Assembly (NCBI GenBank): GCA_020635695.1
Contig: JACJZH010000019.1
Coordinates: 1-26,764, forward strand
Length of the DNA stretch: 26,764 nt
Direction of reading: 5' to 3'
Source of the DNA: Flavobacteriales bacterium
GTDB lineage: Bacteria > Bacteroidota > Bacteroidia > Flavobacteriales_F > PHOS-HE28
The position numbers and the translations under genes are program-made. Shown here piece after piece: positions 7,366 to 16,620 of this stretch. The notes below the pieces were generated by a model. The model had not been told where the DNA came from. It ran no database searches and saw only the letters and a program-made list of their open reading frames with translations. The number at the start of each line of letters is the position of its first letter. Positions within the stretch are counted from its first letter, which is position 1.

Positions 7366-8895
7366 GTGGAAGGCAGCAAGCGCATTGGCAGCGCGCTCAT
7401 CTCGGTCTATCACAAGGAAGGCCTGGAGCCGATCGTCCGGGAACTCGGGCGGCTGGGCGTACACATCTTCAGCACCGGAGGTACACAGGCCTTCATTGAG
7501 GGCTTGGGCGTGCCGGTGACGGCCGTGGAGGACCTCACCACCTACCCCAGCATCCTGGGCGGCCGCGTGAAGACCCTGCACCCCAAGGTGTTCGGTGGGA
7601 TCCTGGGCCGCCGTGGGCTGGACAGCGACGTGGCCCAGCTGGAGGAGTTCGAGATCCCGCCCATCGACCTGGTGATCGTCGACCTCTACCCCTTCGAGGC
7701 CACCGTGGCCGCCGGAGGAACGGAGGACGAAGTGATCGAGAAGATCGACATCGGCGGCATCAGCCTGATCCGTGCCGCGGCCAAGAACCACCGAGACGTG
7801 GTGATCGTGCCCGCCCAGGCCCAGTATGCCGAACTGCTGCGGCTGCTCCAGGAACAGGACGGAAGCACCACGCTGGCCCAGCGGAAGCGGTTCGCCACGG
7901 CGGCGTTCGGTGTCAGCAGCCACTACGACAGCGCCATCCACGGCTGGTTCGCCGGAAGCGAAGGCGACCTGCGCCTGAGCGCCGGCCCCACCACCGTGCT
8001 GCGGTACGGGGAGAACCCCCACCAGCAGGCGGCCTTCCACGGCGACCTGGAAGGGCTCTTCGAGCAGCTGCACGGCAAGGCGCTCAGCTACAACAACCTG
8101 CTGGACCTGGACGCGGGCCTGGAGCTGATCGACGACCTGTCGTCCCTGAACGGCGTGCCATTCGCCATCCTGAAGCACAACAATGCCTGCGGTGCCTCGG
8201 TGCGCCCTACGTTGAAGGAAGCCTGGGACGCGGCCCTGGCCGGCGACCCGGTCAGTGCCTTCGGCGGCGTGCTGGTGACCACTGCGTCCATCGACAAGGC
8301 CACCGCCGAGGCCATCGACGCCATCTTCTTCGAGATCATCGTGGCGCCCGGCTATGATGCCGACGCACTGGAAGTGCTGATGCGGAAGAAGAACCGGATC
8401 ATCCTTCGACGGAAGCCTGCCACTCGTCCAACACGCAAGGTGCGCACCGCGCTGAACGGCGTGCTGGCCCAGGACGCCGACACCGCGCTGGAGGAGGCCG
8501 GGGCCATGAAGGCCGCGACCAAGGTGGCCCCGTTGGAGGTGCAGCTGTCCGACCTGGTGTTCGCCAACATCCTGGTGAAGCACACCAAGAGCAACGCCAT
8601 CGTCCTGGCCAAAGGGCATCAACTGCTGGCCAGCGGTACCGGGCAGACCAGCCGGGTGGACGCCCTGGAGCAGGCCATCGCCAAGGCACGGAAGTTCGAG
8701 TTCGACCTGCAGGGCGCGGTGATGGCCAGCGACGCCTTCTTCCCCTTCCCCGACTGCGTGGAGATCGCCCACCAGGCCGGCATCACCGCCGTGGTGCAGC
8801 CGGGCGGCAGCATCCGCGATCAGGAGAGCATCGACTACTGCGACGCGCACGGCATGGCCATGTGCATCACCGGCAACCGCCACTTCAAACACTGA
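7366..8895 (+). CDS. purH: Bifunctional AICAR transformylase / IMP cyclohydrolase
   Basis: This full-length 509-residue PurH catalyses the last two steps of purine synthesis: formylation of AICAR with 10-formyl-THF, then ring closure to IMP. The N-terminal IMP cyclohydrolase/MGS-like domain shows ALISVYHKEGLEPIVREL, FSTGGTQAFIE and GGRVKTLHPKVFGGIL within about residues 8-75. The transformylase domain has the catalytic Lys-His pair in KHNNACG (residues 270-276), where many families have KHTNPCG. It ends with the conserved GGSIRDQESIDYCDAHGMAMCITGNRHFKH-type tail. The start is GTG, chosen because it precedes the first conserved strand by about ten residues and follows the promoter-like box. 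It is followed by mreB after 9 nt, so both are probably on one transcript. Confidence 0.96.
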   Translation: MEGSKRIGSALISVYHKEGLEPIVRELGRLGVHIFSTGGTQAFIEGLGVPVTAVEDLTTYPSILGGRVKTLHPKVFGGILGRRGLDSDVAQLEEFEIPPIDLVIVDLYPFEATVAAGGTEDEVIEKIDIGGISLIRAAAKNHRDVVIVPAQAQYAELLRLLQEQDGSTTLAQRKRFATAAFGVSSHYDSAIHGWFAGSEGDLRLSAGPTTVLRYGENPHQQAAFHGDLEGLFEQLHGKALSYNNLLDLDAGLELIDDLSSLNGVPFAILKHNNACGASVRPTLKEAWDAALAGDPVSAFGGVLVTTASIDKATAEAIDAIFFEIIVAPGYDADALEVLMRKKNRIILRRKPATRPTRKVRTALNGVLAQDADTALEEAGAMKAATKVAPLEVQLSDLVFANILVKHTKSNAIVLAKGHQLLASGTGQTSRVDALEQAIAKARKFEFDLQGAVMASDAFFPFPDCVEIAHQAGITAVVQPGGSIRDQESIDYCDAHGMAMCITGNRHFKH

Positions 8896-8904
8896 GCACA
8901 CCGG

Positions 8905-9930
8905 ATGGGCCTGTTCAACTTCCTCACCCAGGAGATCGCGATCGACCTCGGCACGGCCAACACCCTCATCATCTTCAACGACAAGGTGGTGGTGGACGAG
9001 CCCAGCATCGTGGCGGTGGACCGCAACACCGGCAAGGTGATCGCCATCGGCCGCGCCGCGCAACAGATGCACGGGAAGACGCACGAGAACATCAAGACCA
9101 TCCGCCCGCTGAAGGACGGGGTGATCGCCGACTTCAAGGCAGCCGAGGACATGATCAAGGGCATGATCCGGATGATCAAGCCCGGCCGCCAGCTCTTCAC
9201 CCCCAGCCTGCGCATGGTGATCTGCATCCCCAGCGGGATCACGGAGGTGGAGAAACGGGCCGTGCGCGACAGCGCCGAGCACGCCAACGCCAAGGAGGTG
9301 TACCTGATCCACGAGCCCATGGCCGCCGCCATCGGCATCGGCATCGACGTGGAGGAGCCGATGGGCAACATGATCATCGACATCGGGGGCGGCACCTCGG
9401 AGATCGCGGTCATCGCCCTGGGCGGCATCGTGTGCGACAAGAACATCCGCGTGGCGGGCGACGAGTTCACCAACGACATCGAGGAGTACATGCGTCGCCA
9501 GCACAACATCCTGGTGGGCGAGCGCACCGCCGAGCAGATCAAGATCGAGGTGGGCTCGGCGCTCACCGAGCTCGAGGACGGTCCGCCGGACTATGCCGTG
9601 CGCGGCCGCGACCTGATGACCGGCATCCCCAAGGAGATCACCGTCACCTACGCGGAGATCGCCCAGGCGCTGGACAAGAGCATCAGCAAGATCGAGGAGG
9701 CCATCCTGAGCGCCCTGGAGGCCACCCCGCCCGAGCTGAGCGCGGACATCTACCGCACCGGCATCTACATGGCCGGCGGGGGCGCCCTGCTTCGGGGGCT
9801 GGACAAGCGCATCAGCGCGAAGACCAAGCTGCCGGTGCACGTGGCCGAGGACCCGCTTCGCGCCGTGGCGCGGGGCACGGGCATCGCCCTGAAGAACATC
9901 GACCGTTTCCAGTTCCTGATGCGCGATTGA
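8905..9930 (+). CDS. mreB: Rod shape-determining protein MreB (actin homologue)
   Basis: The 341-residue product is of normal MreB length. Visible actin-fold motifs are the phosphate-1 loop IAIDLGTANTLI (about residues 11-22), the phosphate-2 loop MIIDIGGGTSEIAVIAL (about 155-171), and the adenosine loop YMAGGGALLRGLDKRI near 289-304. Near the N-terminus GLFNFLTQEIAIDLG is the usual start, including a short amphipathic membrane-binding segment. MreB polymerises under the inner membrane and steers the RodA/PBP2 elongasome. It follows purH by 9 nt and precedes mreC by 49 nt. The neighbourhood holds every core Rod-complex gene except rodZ. Confidence 0.97.
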   Translation: MGLFNFLTQEIAIDLGTANTLIIFNDKVVVDEPSIVAVDRNTGKVIAIGRAAQQMHGKTHENIKTIRPLKDGVIADFKAAEDMIKGMIRMIKPGRQLFTPSLRMVICIPSGITEVEKRAVRDSAEHANAKEVYLIHEPMAAAIGIGIDVEEPMGNMIIDIGGGTSEIAVIALGGIVCDKNIRVAGDEFTNDIEEYMRRQHNILVGERTAEQIKIEVGSALTELEDGPPDYAVRGRDLMTGIPKEITVTYAEIAQALDKSISKIEEAILSALEATPPELSADIYRTGIYMAGGGALLRGLDKRISAKTKLPVHVAEDPLRAVARGTGIALKNIDRFQFLMRD

Positions 9931-9936
9931 CGCGGA

Positions 9937-9982
9937 CATGCCCGCCATACCGCACAGCAGGGGCCGACGTGGGTAGGGCATG
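9937..9982 (+). promoter_or_regulatory. Inverted repeat overlapping the mreC start codon
   Basis: CATGCCC at 9937-9943 is the exact reverse complement of GGGCATG at 9976-9982, which contains the mreC ATG. In the mRNA a 7-bp, GC-rich stem with a 32-nt loop could hide the start codon and tune MreC relative to MreB. Stability has not been calculated. Confidence 0.3.
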
Positions 9983-10810
9983 AGGGACCTGTTCCGTTTC
10001 CTGATCCGCTACCGGGACACCCTGCTGTTCCTGGCCCTGATGGCCCTGTCCTTCTCGCTGCTGGTGAACGGCAATGCCCACCACCGGGCCTGGGCCATCG
10101 GCACCTCGGGCGACCTGGTCGGAACGTTGAACAGCTGGCGTTCGGAGATCACCGAATACGCCCGGTTGAAGGAACAGAACCGCCGGTTGCAGGATGAGAA
10201 CACCGACCTGCGGAACCGACATCGTTCCTCGTACAGCCCGGTGGATGCACGCTTCGTGCGGATCAACGACTCGATCCACGAACAACGGTACCGCTTCCTG
10301 GCCGCCCGGCTGATCCGCAGCACCTCGCACAAGCAGCGCAACGTACTGCTGCTGGACAAGGGGACCCGCGAAGGCGTGGCGGCGGACATGGGCGTGATCA
10401 CCGCCGAAGGGATCGTGGGCGTGGTGCAGGAGGCCAGCCCGCACTTCGCCGCCGTGAAGAGCATCCTGAACCCGGACATCCGCACCAGCGTGCGGCTTCG
10501 GCGCACCGGGCACTTCGGCCTGCTGGTCTGGGACACCGGCGATCCGCGCACCGCCTCCGTGGCCGACATCGCCAAGCACGTGCCCGTTCAGCCGGGCGAC
10601 ACCGTGGAGACCCGGGGCGCCGACGGCACCTTCCCCACCGGCGTGCCCGTGGGCGTGGTCACCGAAGTGGGCTCGCCACCGGGCGACAACTACCTGCAGG
10701 TGCGCGTGCGCCTGACCGAGGACCTGACCCGGGCGGGACCGGTGCAGATCGTGTTCGACCTGATGCGCCTGGAGCGGGACAGCCTGGGACAAGACCTGTT
10801 GGAGGAATGA
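9980..10810 (+). CDS. mreC: Rod shape-determining protein MreC
   Basis: The 276-residue product has one N-terminal membrane segment (about residues 14-32, YRDTLLFLALMALSFSLLV), then a coiled-coil stretch with repeated E/Q/R/L (SEITEYARLKEQNRRLQDEN, about 56-75). The C-terminal periplasmic double beta-barrel typical of MreC follows, containing KGTREGVAADMGVITAEGIVG and SVRLRRTGHFGLLVWD. MreC dimerises in the periplasm and activates PBP2, linking MreB to cell-wall synthesis. The ATG at 9980 directly precedes the cytoplasmic MRDLFRFLIRYR tail, which fits the family. Its TGA overlaps the mreD ATG by 4 nt (ATGA), indicating coupled translation. Confidence 0.95.
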   Translation: MRDLFRFLIRYRDTLLFLALMALSFSLLVNGNAHHRAWAIGTSGDLVGTLNSWRSEITEYARLKEQNRRLQDENTDLRNRHRSSYSPVDARFVRINDSIHEQRYRFLAARLIRSTSHKQRNVLLLDKGTREGVAADMGVITAEGIVGVVQEASPHFAAVKSILNPDIRTSVRLRRTGHFGLLVWDTGDPRTASVADIAKHVPVQPGDTVETRGADGTFPTGVPVGVVTEVGSPPGDNYLQVRVRLTEDLTRAGPVQIVFDLMRLERDSLGQDLLEE

Positions 10811-11328
10811 TCGGCACCATCACCGCCAACCTGCTCCGCTTCGTGCTGCTGCTGCTCGTGCAGGTGCTGGTGCTGGACCATGTGGTGATGTTCGGCGGGC
10901 TGATGGTGCCCTACCTGTACGTGCTGGCCCTGCTGATGCTGCCGTTCGAAATGCCCCGCTGGGCGGTGCTGATGCTGGGCGCCCTGCTCGGGCATGCGAT
11001 GGACGTGTTCAGCGGCACACCGGGCATGCACCTGGGTGCCTGCGTGGTCGCCGCCTACCTCCGCACCCCGGTGCTGCGCCTGGTGGCACCACGTGACGGC
11101 TATGAGTTCGGCATGCGACCCAACGTGGCGATCATGGGCCTGCCGTGGGCCTTCACCTACCTGGGGCTGCTCGTGCTGGCCCACCACCTCTGGCTGTTCT
11201 TCATCGAGGTGTTCCGCTTCGAACGCTTCGGTCACACCCTCCTGCGCGCCGTGCTCAGCGCGGCCTTCACGCTGGCCCTCAGCCTGCTCGTGCAGTATCT
11301 CGTGACCCGCCCCCAACGCGACCGCTGA
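10807..11328 (+). CDS. mreD: Rod shape-determining protein MreD
   Basis: The 173-residue integral membrane protein has about five to six hydrophobic segments (starting LLRFVLLLLVQVLVLDHVVMF) and the MreD signature region around GALLGHAMDVFSGTPGMHLGA (about residues 58-78). MreD is an inner-membrane Rod-complex component; its exact action is still debated. The start is the ATG in the ATGA overlap with mreC and is immediately preceded by GGAGGA, so termination at mreC could reload ribosomes. Its stop overlaps the mrdA start by one base (TGATG). Confidence 0.92.
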   Translation: MIGTITANLLRFVLLLLVQVLVLDHVVMFGGLMVPYLYVLALLMLPFEMPRWAVLMLGALLGHAMDVFSGTPGMHLGACVVAAYLRTPVLRLVAPRDGYEFGMRPNVAIMGLPWAFTYLGLLVLAHHLWLFFIEVFRFERFGHTLLRAVLSAAFTLALSLLVQYLVTRPQRDR

Positions 11329-13142
11329 TGGACCTGGACGAGCGCAGATGGGTGCTGATCGGCGGGGTCCTGCTGGTGGCCTTCATCTTCATCCTGCGCC
11401 TCTTCTGGATCCAGGTGGTGGACGACCGGTGGAAGGCCGAGGCCGCCAACATCTCCGAGCGCAAGCTCACCGTGTTCCCCAGCCGGGGCCTGATCCACGA
11501 CCGCCATGGGCGACTGCTCGTGGCCAACACGCCGGTCTACGACCTGATGGTGGTGCCCCGCGAGGTGAGGCCGTTCGACACCACCGCGTTCTGCCAACTG
11601 ATCGGGATCGAACGCGAGGTATTGACCGAACGCCTGAGCGCCGCCAGCCGCTACTCCAGCTACAAACCGAGCGTGCTTGAGAAGCAGATCCCAGCCGGGC
11701 AGTTCGCCGCCATCGCCGTGCACCTGCACAAGTACCCCGGCATCTACGGCCAGTCGCGGACCCTGCGCACCTACCCGGAACGGACCGCCTCCCATGTGCT
11801 TGGCTACCTGAGCGAGGTGGATGCGCGCAAGGTGGAGCAGGATCCCTACTACCGGCCTGGCGACGTGATCGGAGCGGCCGGCCTGGAGTCCAGCTACGAG
11901 AAGGAACTGCGTGGACGGCGCGGCGTGCGCTACGTGCTCGTGGACGTGCACAACAACATCAAGGGACCCTACAAGGACGGACAGTACGACACGCTGGCGG
12001 TGGAGGGCAAGGACCTCTACACCGGGCTCGATGCGCAGCTCCAGCGCTATGGCGAGGACCTGATGCGCAACAAGAAGGGCAGCGTGGTGGCCCTGGACCC
12101 GCGCAACGGCGAGGTGCTCTGCCTGGTGACCTCGCCCACCTACGATCCCGAACTGCTGGTGGGCCGGGTGCGGAACACCAACTACGTGGAACTGCAGAAG
12201 GACCCGCTGAAGCCGCTGTTCGACCGGGCCCTCCAGGCGCAGTATCCCCCGGGCTCCATCTACAAGATCGTGCAGTCGCTGATCGCGTTGGAGGAGGGGG
12301 TGATCACCCCGCACACCGGCTTCGCCTGCAACAAGTCCCTGGTGGGCTGCCACAACCACCCGCCGGCCAGCGATGTGATGCGCGCCATCCAGTTCAGCTG
12401 CAATCCGTACTTCTACCAGACCTTCCGGCGGATCATCGAGCAGGGTCAGGTGCCCGACCGCTTCCGGGACGCGGCCCTGGGCCTCGATGAATGGCACCGC
12501 TACATGGAAGGCTTCGGGCTGGGCCGCCGCCCGGAGATCGACCTGCCGGCAGCGAAGGGAGGCAGCATCCCCAGCACGGCCTACTACGACAAGATCTACG
12601 GCGAACGGCGATGGGCCTTCAGCACCATCTACTCGGTGAGCATCGGCCAGGGCGAAGTGCTGGTGGTTCCCCTCCAGATGGCCAACCTCGCCTCGGTCTT
12701 CGCCAACAAGGGCTGGTACATCGAACCCCATGTGGTGCGCTCGGTGGGGCACCCGGACAGCACGCTGGACCACCGCAGGAACAAGGTGGTGGTGCCCGTT
12801 GACACCGGCTGGTTCGGCCTGGTGCAGGAAGCCATGCGCCGGGTGGTGGAGGAGCCCGGGGGCACCGCCCGGCAGGCCCGCATCAAGGACATCACCGTGT
12901 GCGGCAAGACCGGTACTGCGGAGAACCCGCACGGGAAGGACCATGCCGTGTTCATCGCCTTCGCGCCCATGGAGGACCCCCGCATCGCCATCGCCGTCTA
13001 CGTGGAGAACAGCGGATTCGGGGGGACCTGGGCGGCCCCCATCGCCAGCCTGATGATCGAGCAGTACCTGCGCGACAGCATCAGCCGGCCGGAGCTGGAG
13101 CGTCGCATGCTGGAGGCCGACCTGATCGCCGAGGAGGAATGA
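11328..13142 (+). CDS. mrdA: Penicillin-binding protein 2 (class B transpeptidase of the elongasome)
   Basis: The 604-residue product has an N-terminal membrane anchor (about residues 10-30), a pedestal/dimerisation region starting SRGLIHDRHGRLLVANTP (about 52-69), and a transpeptidase domain with all three catalytic motifs. These are SIYK with nucleophile Ser310 and Lys313, SCN at 357-359, and KTG at 527-529. It cross-links peptidoglycan during side-wall elongation, together with RodA. The SCN in place of the usual SxN consensus variants is normal for class B enzymes. The ATG at 11328 gives a short cytoplasmic tail (MDLDERR) and overlaps the mreD stop. The downstream rodA ATG overlaps its TGA (ATGA). 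Confidence 0.96.
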   Translation: MDLDERRWVLIGGVLLVAFIFILRLFWIQVVDDRWKAEAANISERKLTVFPSRGLIHDRHGRLLVANTPVYDLMVVPREVRPFDTTAFCQLIGIEREVLTERLSAASRYSSYKPSVLEKQIPAGQFAAIAVHLHKYPGIYGQSRTLRTYPERTASHVLGYLSEVDARKVEQDPYYRPGDVIGAAGLESSYEKELRGRRGVRYVLVDVHNNIKGPYKDGQYDTLAVEGKDLYTGLDAQLQRYGEDLMRNKKGSVVALDPRNGEVLCLVTSPTYDPELLVGRVRNTNYVELQKDPLKPLFDRALQAQYPPGSIYKIVQSLIALEEGVITPHTGFACNKSLVGCHNHPPASDVMRAIQFSCNPYFYQTFRRIIEQGQVPDRFRDAALGLDEWHRYMEGFGLGRRPEIDLPAAKGGSIPSTAYYDKIYGERRWAFSTIYSVSIGQGEVLVVPLQMANLASVFANKGWYIEPHVVRSVGHPDSTLDHRRNKVVVPVDTGWFGLVQEAMRRVVEEPGGTARQARIKDITVCGKTGTAENPHGKDHAVFIAFAPMEDPRIAIAVYVENSGFGGTWAAPIASLMIEQYLRDSISRPELERRMLEADLIAEEE

Positions 13143-14458
13143 GGAGCCGCGAACGCATAGCACCCAACCTGGACCGCGTGCTGCTGGTGCTGTACCTGGT
13201 GCTCGTGGTGATGGGCTGGGCCAACATCTACTCGGCCGCCTACGACCCCGACCATGCCAACATCCTGGACCAGTCCCGCGAGTACGGAAAGCAGGGCCTG
13301 TGGATCGGGGTAAGCCTGTTGATCGGCGCGGGGATCCTGTTCATCCAAGGCCGCTTCTTCATGGACCTGGCCTACGCGATCTACGGGGGCGTGCTGCTGC
13401 TGCTGGTACTGGTGCTGCTGGTCGGGCGTGAAGTGAACGGAGCGAAGGCCTGGTTCGGCGTCGGCAGCTTCGGCATCCAGCCGGCCGAGTTCGCCAAGTT
13501 CGCCACCGCGCTGGCCCTGACCCGCTACCTGAGCGGCCTCAAGGCACTGGCCGATCTGCGCAGCCGGATCGTGAGCGCGATCATCATCGGTGCACCCGTG
13601 CTCCTGATCATGCTCCAACCCGATACCGGTACGGCACTGGTCTCCGGGGCCTTCATCCTGGTGCTGTACCGCGAAGGCCTTTCGGGCAACATCCTGTTGC
13701 TGGCCATCCTGGCCGGGGTGCTTTCGGTGCTCTCCCTGATCATGAAGGAATCCCTCTTCGCCCTGCCTTTCACCGACGCCGAGTTGGGCGGACAATACCT
13801 CTTGATGCTCCTGATCGCGGGGTTCGCCGCGTTGGCCTGGTGGTTCGTGCGGCGCTTCGTGGTGCCCCGCATGCGCCGGCGCTACCAGGTGCTCATCGCG
13901 GCAGGCCTGCTGGGATCGGTGGTGTTCATCGGCAGTGTGGACCGCCTGGTGGAGGGGCTTGCACCACACCAGCAGACCCGCATCCGCATCCTGCTGGGCC
14001 TGGAGGAGGACCCGCAGGGCTACGGCTACAACGTGAAGCAATCACAGACCGCGATCGGCTCCGGTGGCTTCAGTGGCAAGGGTTACCTCGAAGGCACGCT
14101 GACCAAGTACAAGTACGTGCCCATGCAGAGCACCGACTTCATCTTCTGCACCGTGGGCGAGGAGTGGGGCTTCCTGGGCACCGCCACCGTCGTGCTCCTG
14201 TTCACGCTCCTGATCCTGCGATGCATCGCCATCAGCGGCAGACAGCGATCGAAGTTCACGCGGATCTACGCCTATTGCGTGGCCAGCATCTTCTTCCTGC
14301 ACCTGATGATCAACGTGGGCATGACCATCGGGCTGGCCCCGGTGATCGGCATCCCGCTGCCCTTCTTCAGCTACGGCGGCTCCTCGCTCATCGGCTTCAC
14401 CATTCTGCTGGGCATCCTGTTGCGACTGGATGCCGAACGGCTGGCCACGCTGCGCTGA
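13139..14458 (+). CDS. rodA: Peptidoglycan glycosyltransferase RodA (SEDS family)
   Basis: The 439-residue polytopic protein has about ten membrane segments. Diagnostic SEDS motifs are GAKAWFGVGSFGIQPAEFAKF (about residues 101-121), LMLQPDTGTALV-like sequence near 160, GSGGFSGKGYLEGT, and STDFIF with Asp333, which aligns by motif with the catalytic Asp262 of E. coli RodA. GEEWGFLG and PFFSYGGSS follow near the C-terminus. RodA polymerises lipid II into glycan strands as partner of PBP2. The start ATG sits in an ATGA overlap with mrdA and is preceded by GAGGAGGA. A strong hairpin 14 nt beyond the stop ends the mre unit. Confidence 0.96.
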   Translation: MRSRERIAPNLDRVLLVLYLVLVVMGWANIYSAAYDPDHANILDQSREYGKQGLWIGVSLLIGAGILFIQGRFFMDLAYAIYGGVLLLLVLVLLVGREVNGAKAWFGVGSFGIQPAEFAKFATALALTRYLSGLKALADLRSRIVSAIIIGAPVLLIMLQPDTGTALVSGAFILVLYREGLSGNILLLAILAGVLSVLSLIMKESLFALPFTDAELGGQYLLMLLIAGFAALAWWFVRRFVVPRMRRRYQVLIAAGLLGSVVFIGSVDRLVEGLAPHQQTRIRILLGLEEDPQGYGYNVKQSQTAIGSGGFSGKGYLEGTLTKYKYVPMQSTDFIFCTVGEEWGFLGTATVVLLFTLLILRCIAISGRQRSKFTRIYAYCVASIFFLHLMINVGMTIGLAPVIGIPLPFFSYGGSSLIGFTILLGILLRLDAERLATLR

Positions 14459-14471
14459 GCGGACACGGAAA

Positions 14472-14489
14472 AGGGGGCCGAAGCCCCCT
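14472..14489. terminator. Bidirectional terminator between rodA and the PpiD-like gene
   Basis: A 7-bp perfect stem (AGGGGGC / GCCCCCT) closes a tetraloop: CGAA on the plus strand, UUCG on the minus strand. The minus-strand copy is followed by TTTTCC, a proper U tract, so it serves the leftward gene best; it also lies 14 nt after the rodA stop. Confidence 0.8.
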
Positions 14490-14513
14490 CTCCATCATGT
14501 CGTGATCCGGGGA

Positions 14514-16601
14514 TCAGTAGTACTTCGACCGCTGGTCCTTCACACCGGCGGCGTCACGCAGCGCGTTGAACAGGCCACTGCTCACCCGCCCGGAGGCACG
14601 TTGTTCCAGGGTGGTGCGCTCGCTGGAGGCATCCTCCAACTCGGGCGCCGGCACCTTGTCCTTCAGGTTCACCACGTAGACGGCCACATCCCCTTTCAGA
14701 GGTACGGAGGTCTGACCCGGGTCCAGGGTGAAGATCTTGCCGATCACCTCATACTCGCTGAAACCTCCGGGAATGTTGAAGGAGGAGAAGGTGACGTCCG
14801 ATGCCGACCGGACCGTGGACCCCAGCTCTGCCGCCAGGGCGTTCAGGTCCGTTCTGCCTGACATCTGGGCCTTGAAGGCCTCGGCCTTCTTCTCCTTCAC
14901 CACTTCCCGGGTGAACTCCTCCCGCACATCCTCGAGCGCGGGTGCGCCTTCCTCACGTACGGCGGTCAACCGAGCCACCACATAATCATCCCCGCAAAGC
15001 AACGGCTCGGAGATCTCTCCCAGCTCCGCGCGGTTCGCCCAGCTCACGAGGGCTGCCGCATCGGTCAGCCCGGCCACCGTGCGTTGACCGCTTTGAAGGG
15101 CTTCCACTTCCCGCAGCTCCCGGCCAGCCTCCTCCGCCCCGCTCTTGAACGCTTCGGGGGAGGTGAAGCGGAGACTGAAATCGTTCGCCTCCTTGTACAT
15201 GGTGTTGAAGGTGCCCGGGGAGGGGCGCATCTGCCGATCGATGCTGGCGATGCGCCGCTCATCACGCTCCCGTTGTCCCAGCACCTCCACGATGTGGAAG
15301 CCATAGCTGGTACGCGCGATGGTGATGGCGCCGACCGGCTCATCGAAGCTGGCTATCGTGAACTCCGGCACCATGCGGCCGCGGTCGAACCACTCGTAGA
15401 CCCCGCCGTTCTGCACCGAACCGGGATCCTCGCTGAACTCCGTCACCAGCTCCTCGAACTTGCTGCGATCGCGTTTCACCACCCGCAGCAGGCTGTCGGC
15501 CCGCGCGGAGATCCCATCGATGGCCAGTTGGTCCTTGCCTTGTGTGCTCAGCAGGATGTGGCGGACCCGGGCCTCCTCCACCTTGGCCAGTTCCACCACC
15601 TTGGACAGCTTCCAGGTCTCCCCCTGTTGATAGGGCCCCACGACCGTTCCCACGGCAGCGTTCAGCAGCAGCGTGTCGGTGGCGGCATCGGCGGTCCCGG
15701 CCACATAGGGCATCACGGAATAGACCCGGGTGTCCGAATTCCCGACCACGAAGAGCGAATCGTTCTCCGCGGCCTCGAAGTCGGCCTTCAGACCCGCAAG
15801 CTCGTCACGCAGCGCCTCGCGGTCCGCCAACGTCGGGGTCACCGGGAAGGTCACATAGGAGAACCCACGGGAGGCCTTCTGCTGGTGGCGGGGATCGTTC
15901 TTGTGTGCGTTGTAGTACTTCTCGAGATCGTTCTCGGAGACCGGGTACAACGAATCAGGTTCACTGTCGTACCGCTTGGCCACGAAGTCGAAGGTCACTT
16001 TCGCGTTCCTGGAGGCGAACTCCTCACGCGCCTGGGCGCTGTTGGCGAAGATGGACCGCTGGACCAGGGTCTCGTACTTGTTGTACAGGCGTTGGTCCAC
16101 CAGCCGGTCACGCTGGATCGCATGGTACACGGGAGCGTTCAGCTGGACGGCCTCGAAATACTGACGAAGCGCCTGCCGGTCGGGCTCACCGGTCTGCGGG
16201 TCCTGGAAGTTGGGCTGGTTCCGGAACTCCGGAAGGATGTTGTCGCCGAAGCGGATGTCGTCGTACTCATCCTTCACCACGGCCAGACCGGCCTCACGCA
16301 CATGTGGTCCGTAGACCCGGTCGCGGACCATCTCGTTCCAGACACGCTGGCGGATCTGCTCCTGCATCGCACCATCGACCTGTTGGCCGAAATCGTTGCG
16401 GTAGCTCTCCACTTCATCGTTCACGCGTCGCTCGAACTTCTGAAGGAGGATCGGGTCACCACCCACCTCGCCGATCACCTGGTCCTCGGCGGAGGGTCCG
16501 CGGTTGGTGAACAGGTCGGATAGGATGAACGCGACCATGGCACCACCCACCAGCACGATGAGGAGGCCACTACGTTCGCGGATCTTGCCAATGATCGCCA
16601 T
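14514..16601 (-). CDS. PpiD-like periplasmic peptidyl-prolyl isomerase/chaperone
   Basis: The 695-residue product has one N-terminal membrane anchor (about residues 12-30, GLLIVLVGGAMVAFILSDL) and a SurA_N-type helical chaperone domain (about 40-200). A parvulin domain (about 335-445) follows, with RHILLSTQG, SEDPGSVQNGGVYEWFDRGRM-like core and TSYGFHIVEVLG; a second, degenerate region lies near 500-600. This matches SurA N-terminal-domain/PpiD proteins, which stand in the inner membrane and help newly exported outer-membrane proteins fold. It is the last gene of the leftward envelope block and has its own perfect TATATTTG box 19 nt before the ATG. The context with LptC and two outer-membrane or periplasmic proteins supports a role in envelope assembly. 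Confidence 0.92.
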   Translation of the reverse strand: MAIIGKIRERSGLLIVLVGGAMVAFILSDLFTNRGPSAEDQVIGEVGGDPILLQKFERRVNDEVESYRNDFGQQVDGAMQEQIRQRVWNEMVRDRVYGPHVREAGLAVVKDEYDDIRFGDNILPEFRNQPNFQDPQTGEPDRQALRQYFEAVQLNAPVYHAIQRDRLVDQRLYNKYETLVQRSIFANSAQAREEFASRNAKVTFDFVAKRYDSEPDSLYPVSENDLEKYYNAHKNDPRHQQKASRGFSYVTFPVTPTLADREALRDELAGLKADFEAAENDSLFVVGNSDTRVYSVMPYVAGTADAATDTLLLNAAVGTVVGPYQQGETWKLSKVVELAKVEEARVRHILLSTQGKDQLAIDGISARADSLLRVVKRDRSKFEELVTEFSEDPGSVQNGGVYEWFDRGRMVPEFTIASFDEPVGAITIARTSYGFHIVEVLGQRERDERRIASIDRQMRPSPGTFNTMYKEANDFSLRFTSPEAFKSGAEEAGRELREVEALQSGQRTVAGLTDAAALVSWANRAELGEISEPLLCGDDYVVARLTAVREEGAPALEDVREEFTREVVKEKKAEAFKAQMSGRTDLNALAAELGSTVRSASDVTFSSFNIPGGFSEYEVIGKIFTLDPGQTSVPLKGDVAVYVVNLKDKVPAPELEDASSERTTLEQRASGRVSSGLFNALRDAAGVKDQRSKYY

Positions 16602-16620
16602 GCCTACTTGATAAGGGCTG

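Noticed and set aside
7204..9981. A 925-codon open frame on the minus strand across purH and mreB
   Set aside because: It is antisense to two certain genes, is rich in His, Gly, Val and Leu as expected from GC-skewed codon use, and shows no domain.
10801..10809. GGAGGA before mreD, and GAGGAGGA before rodA, as proof of Shine-Dalgarno use
   Set aside because: Both abut the ATG with no spacer and encode Glu-rich ends of the upstream proteins; spacing is wrong for standard initiation, though they may help re-initiation at the ATGA overlaps.
15084..16523. A 479-codon plus-strand frame antisense to the PpiD-like gene
   Set aside because: The minus-strand frame has a membrane anchor and parvulin motifs; the plus-strand frame has no recognisable feature.
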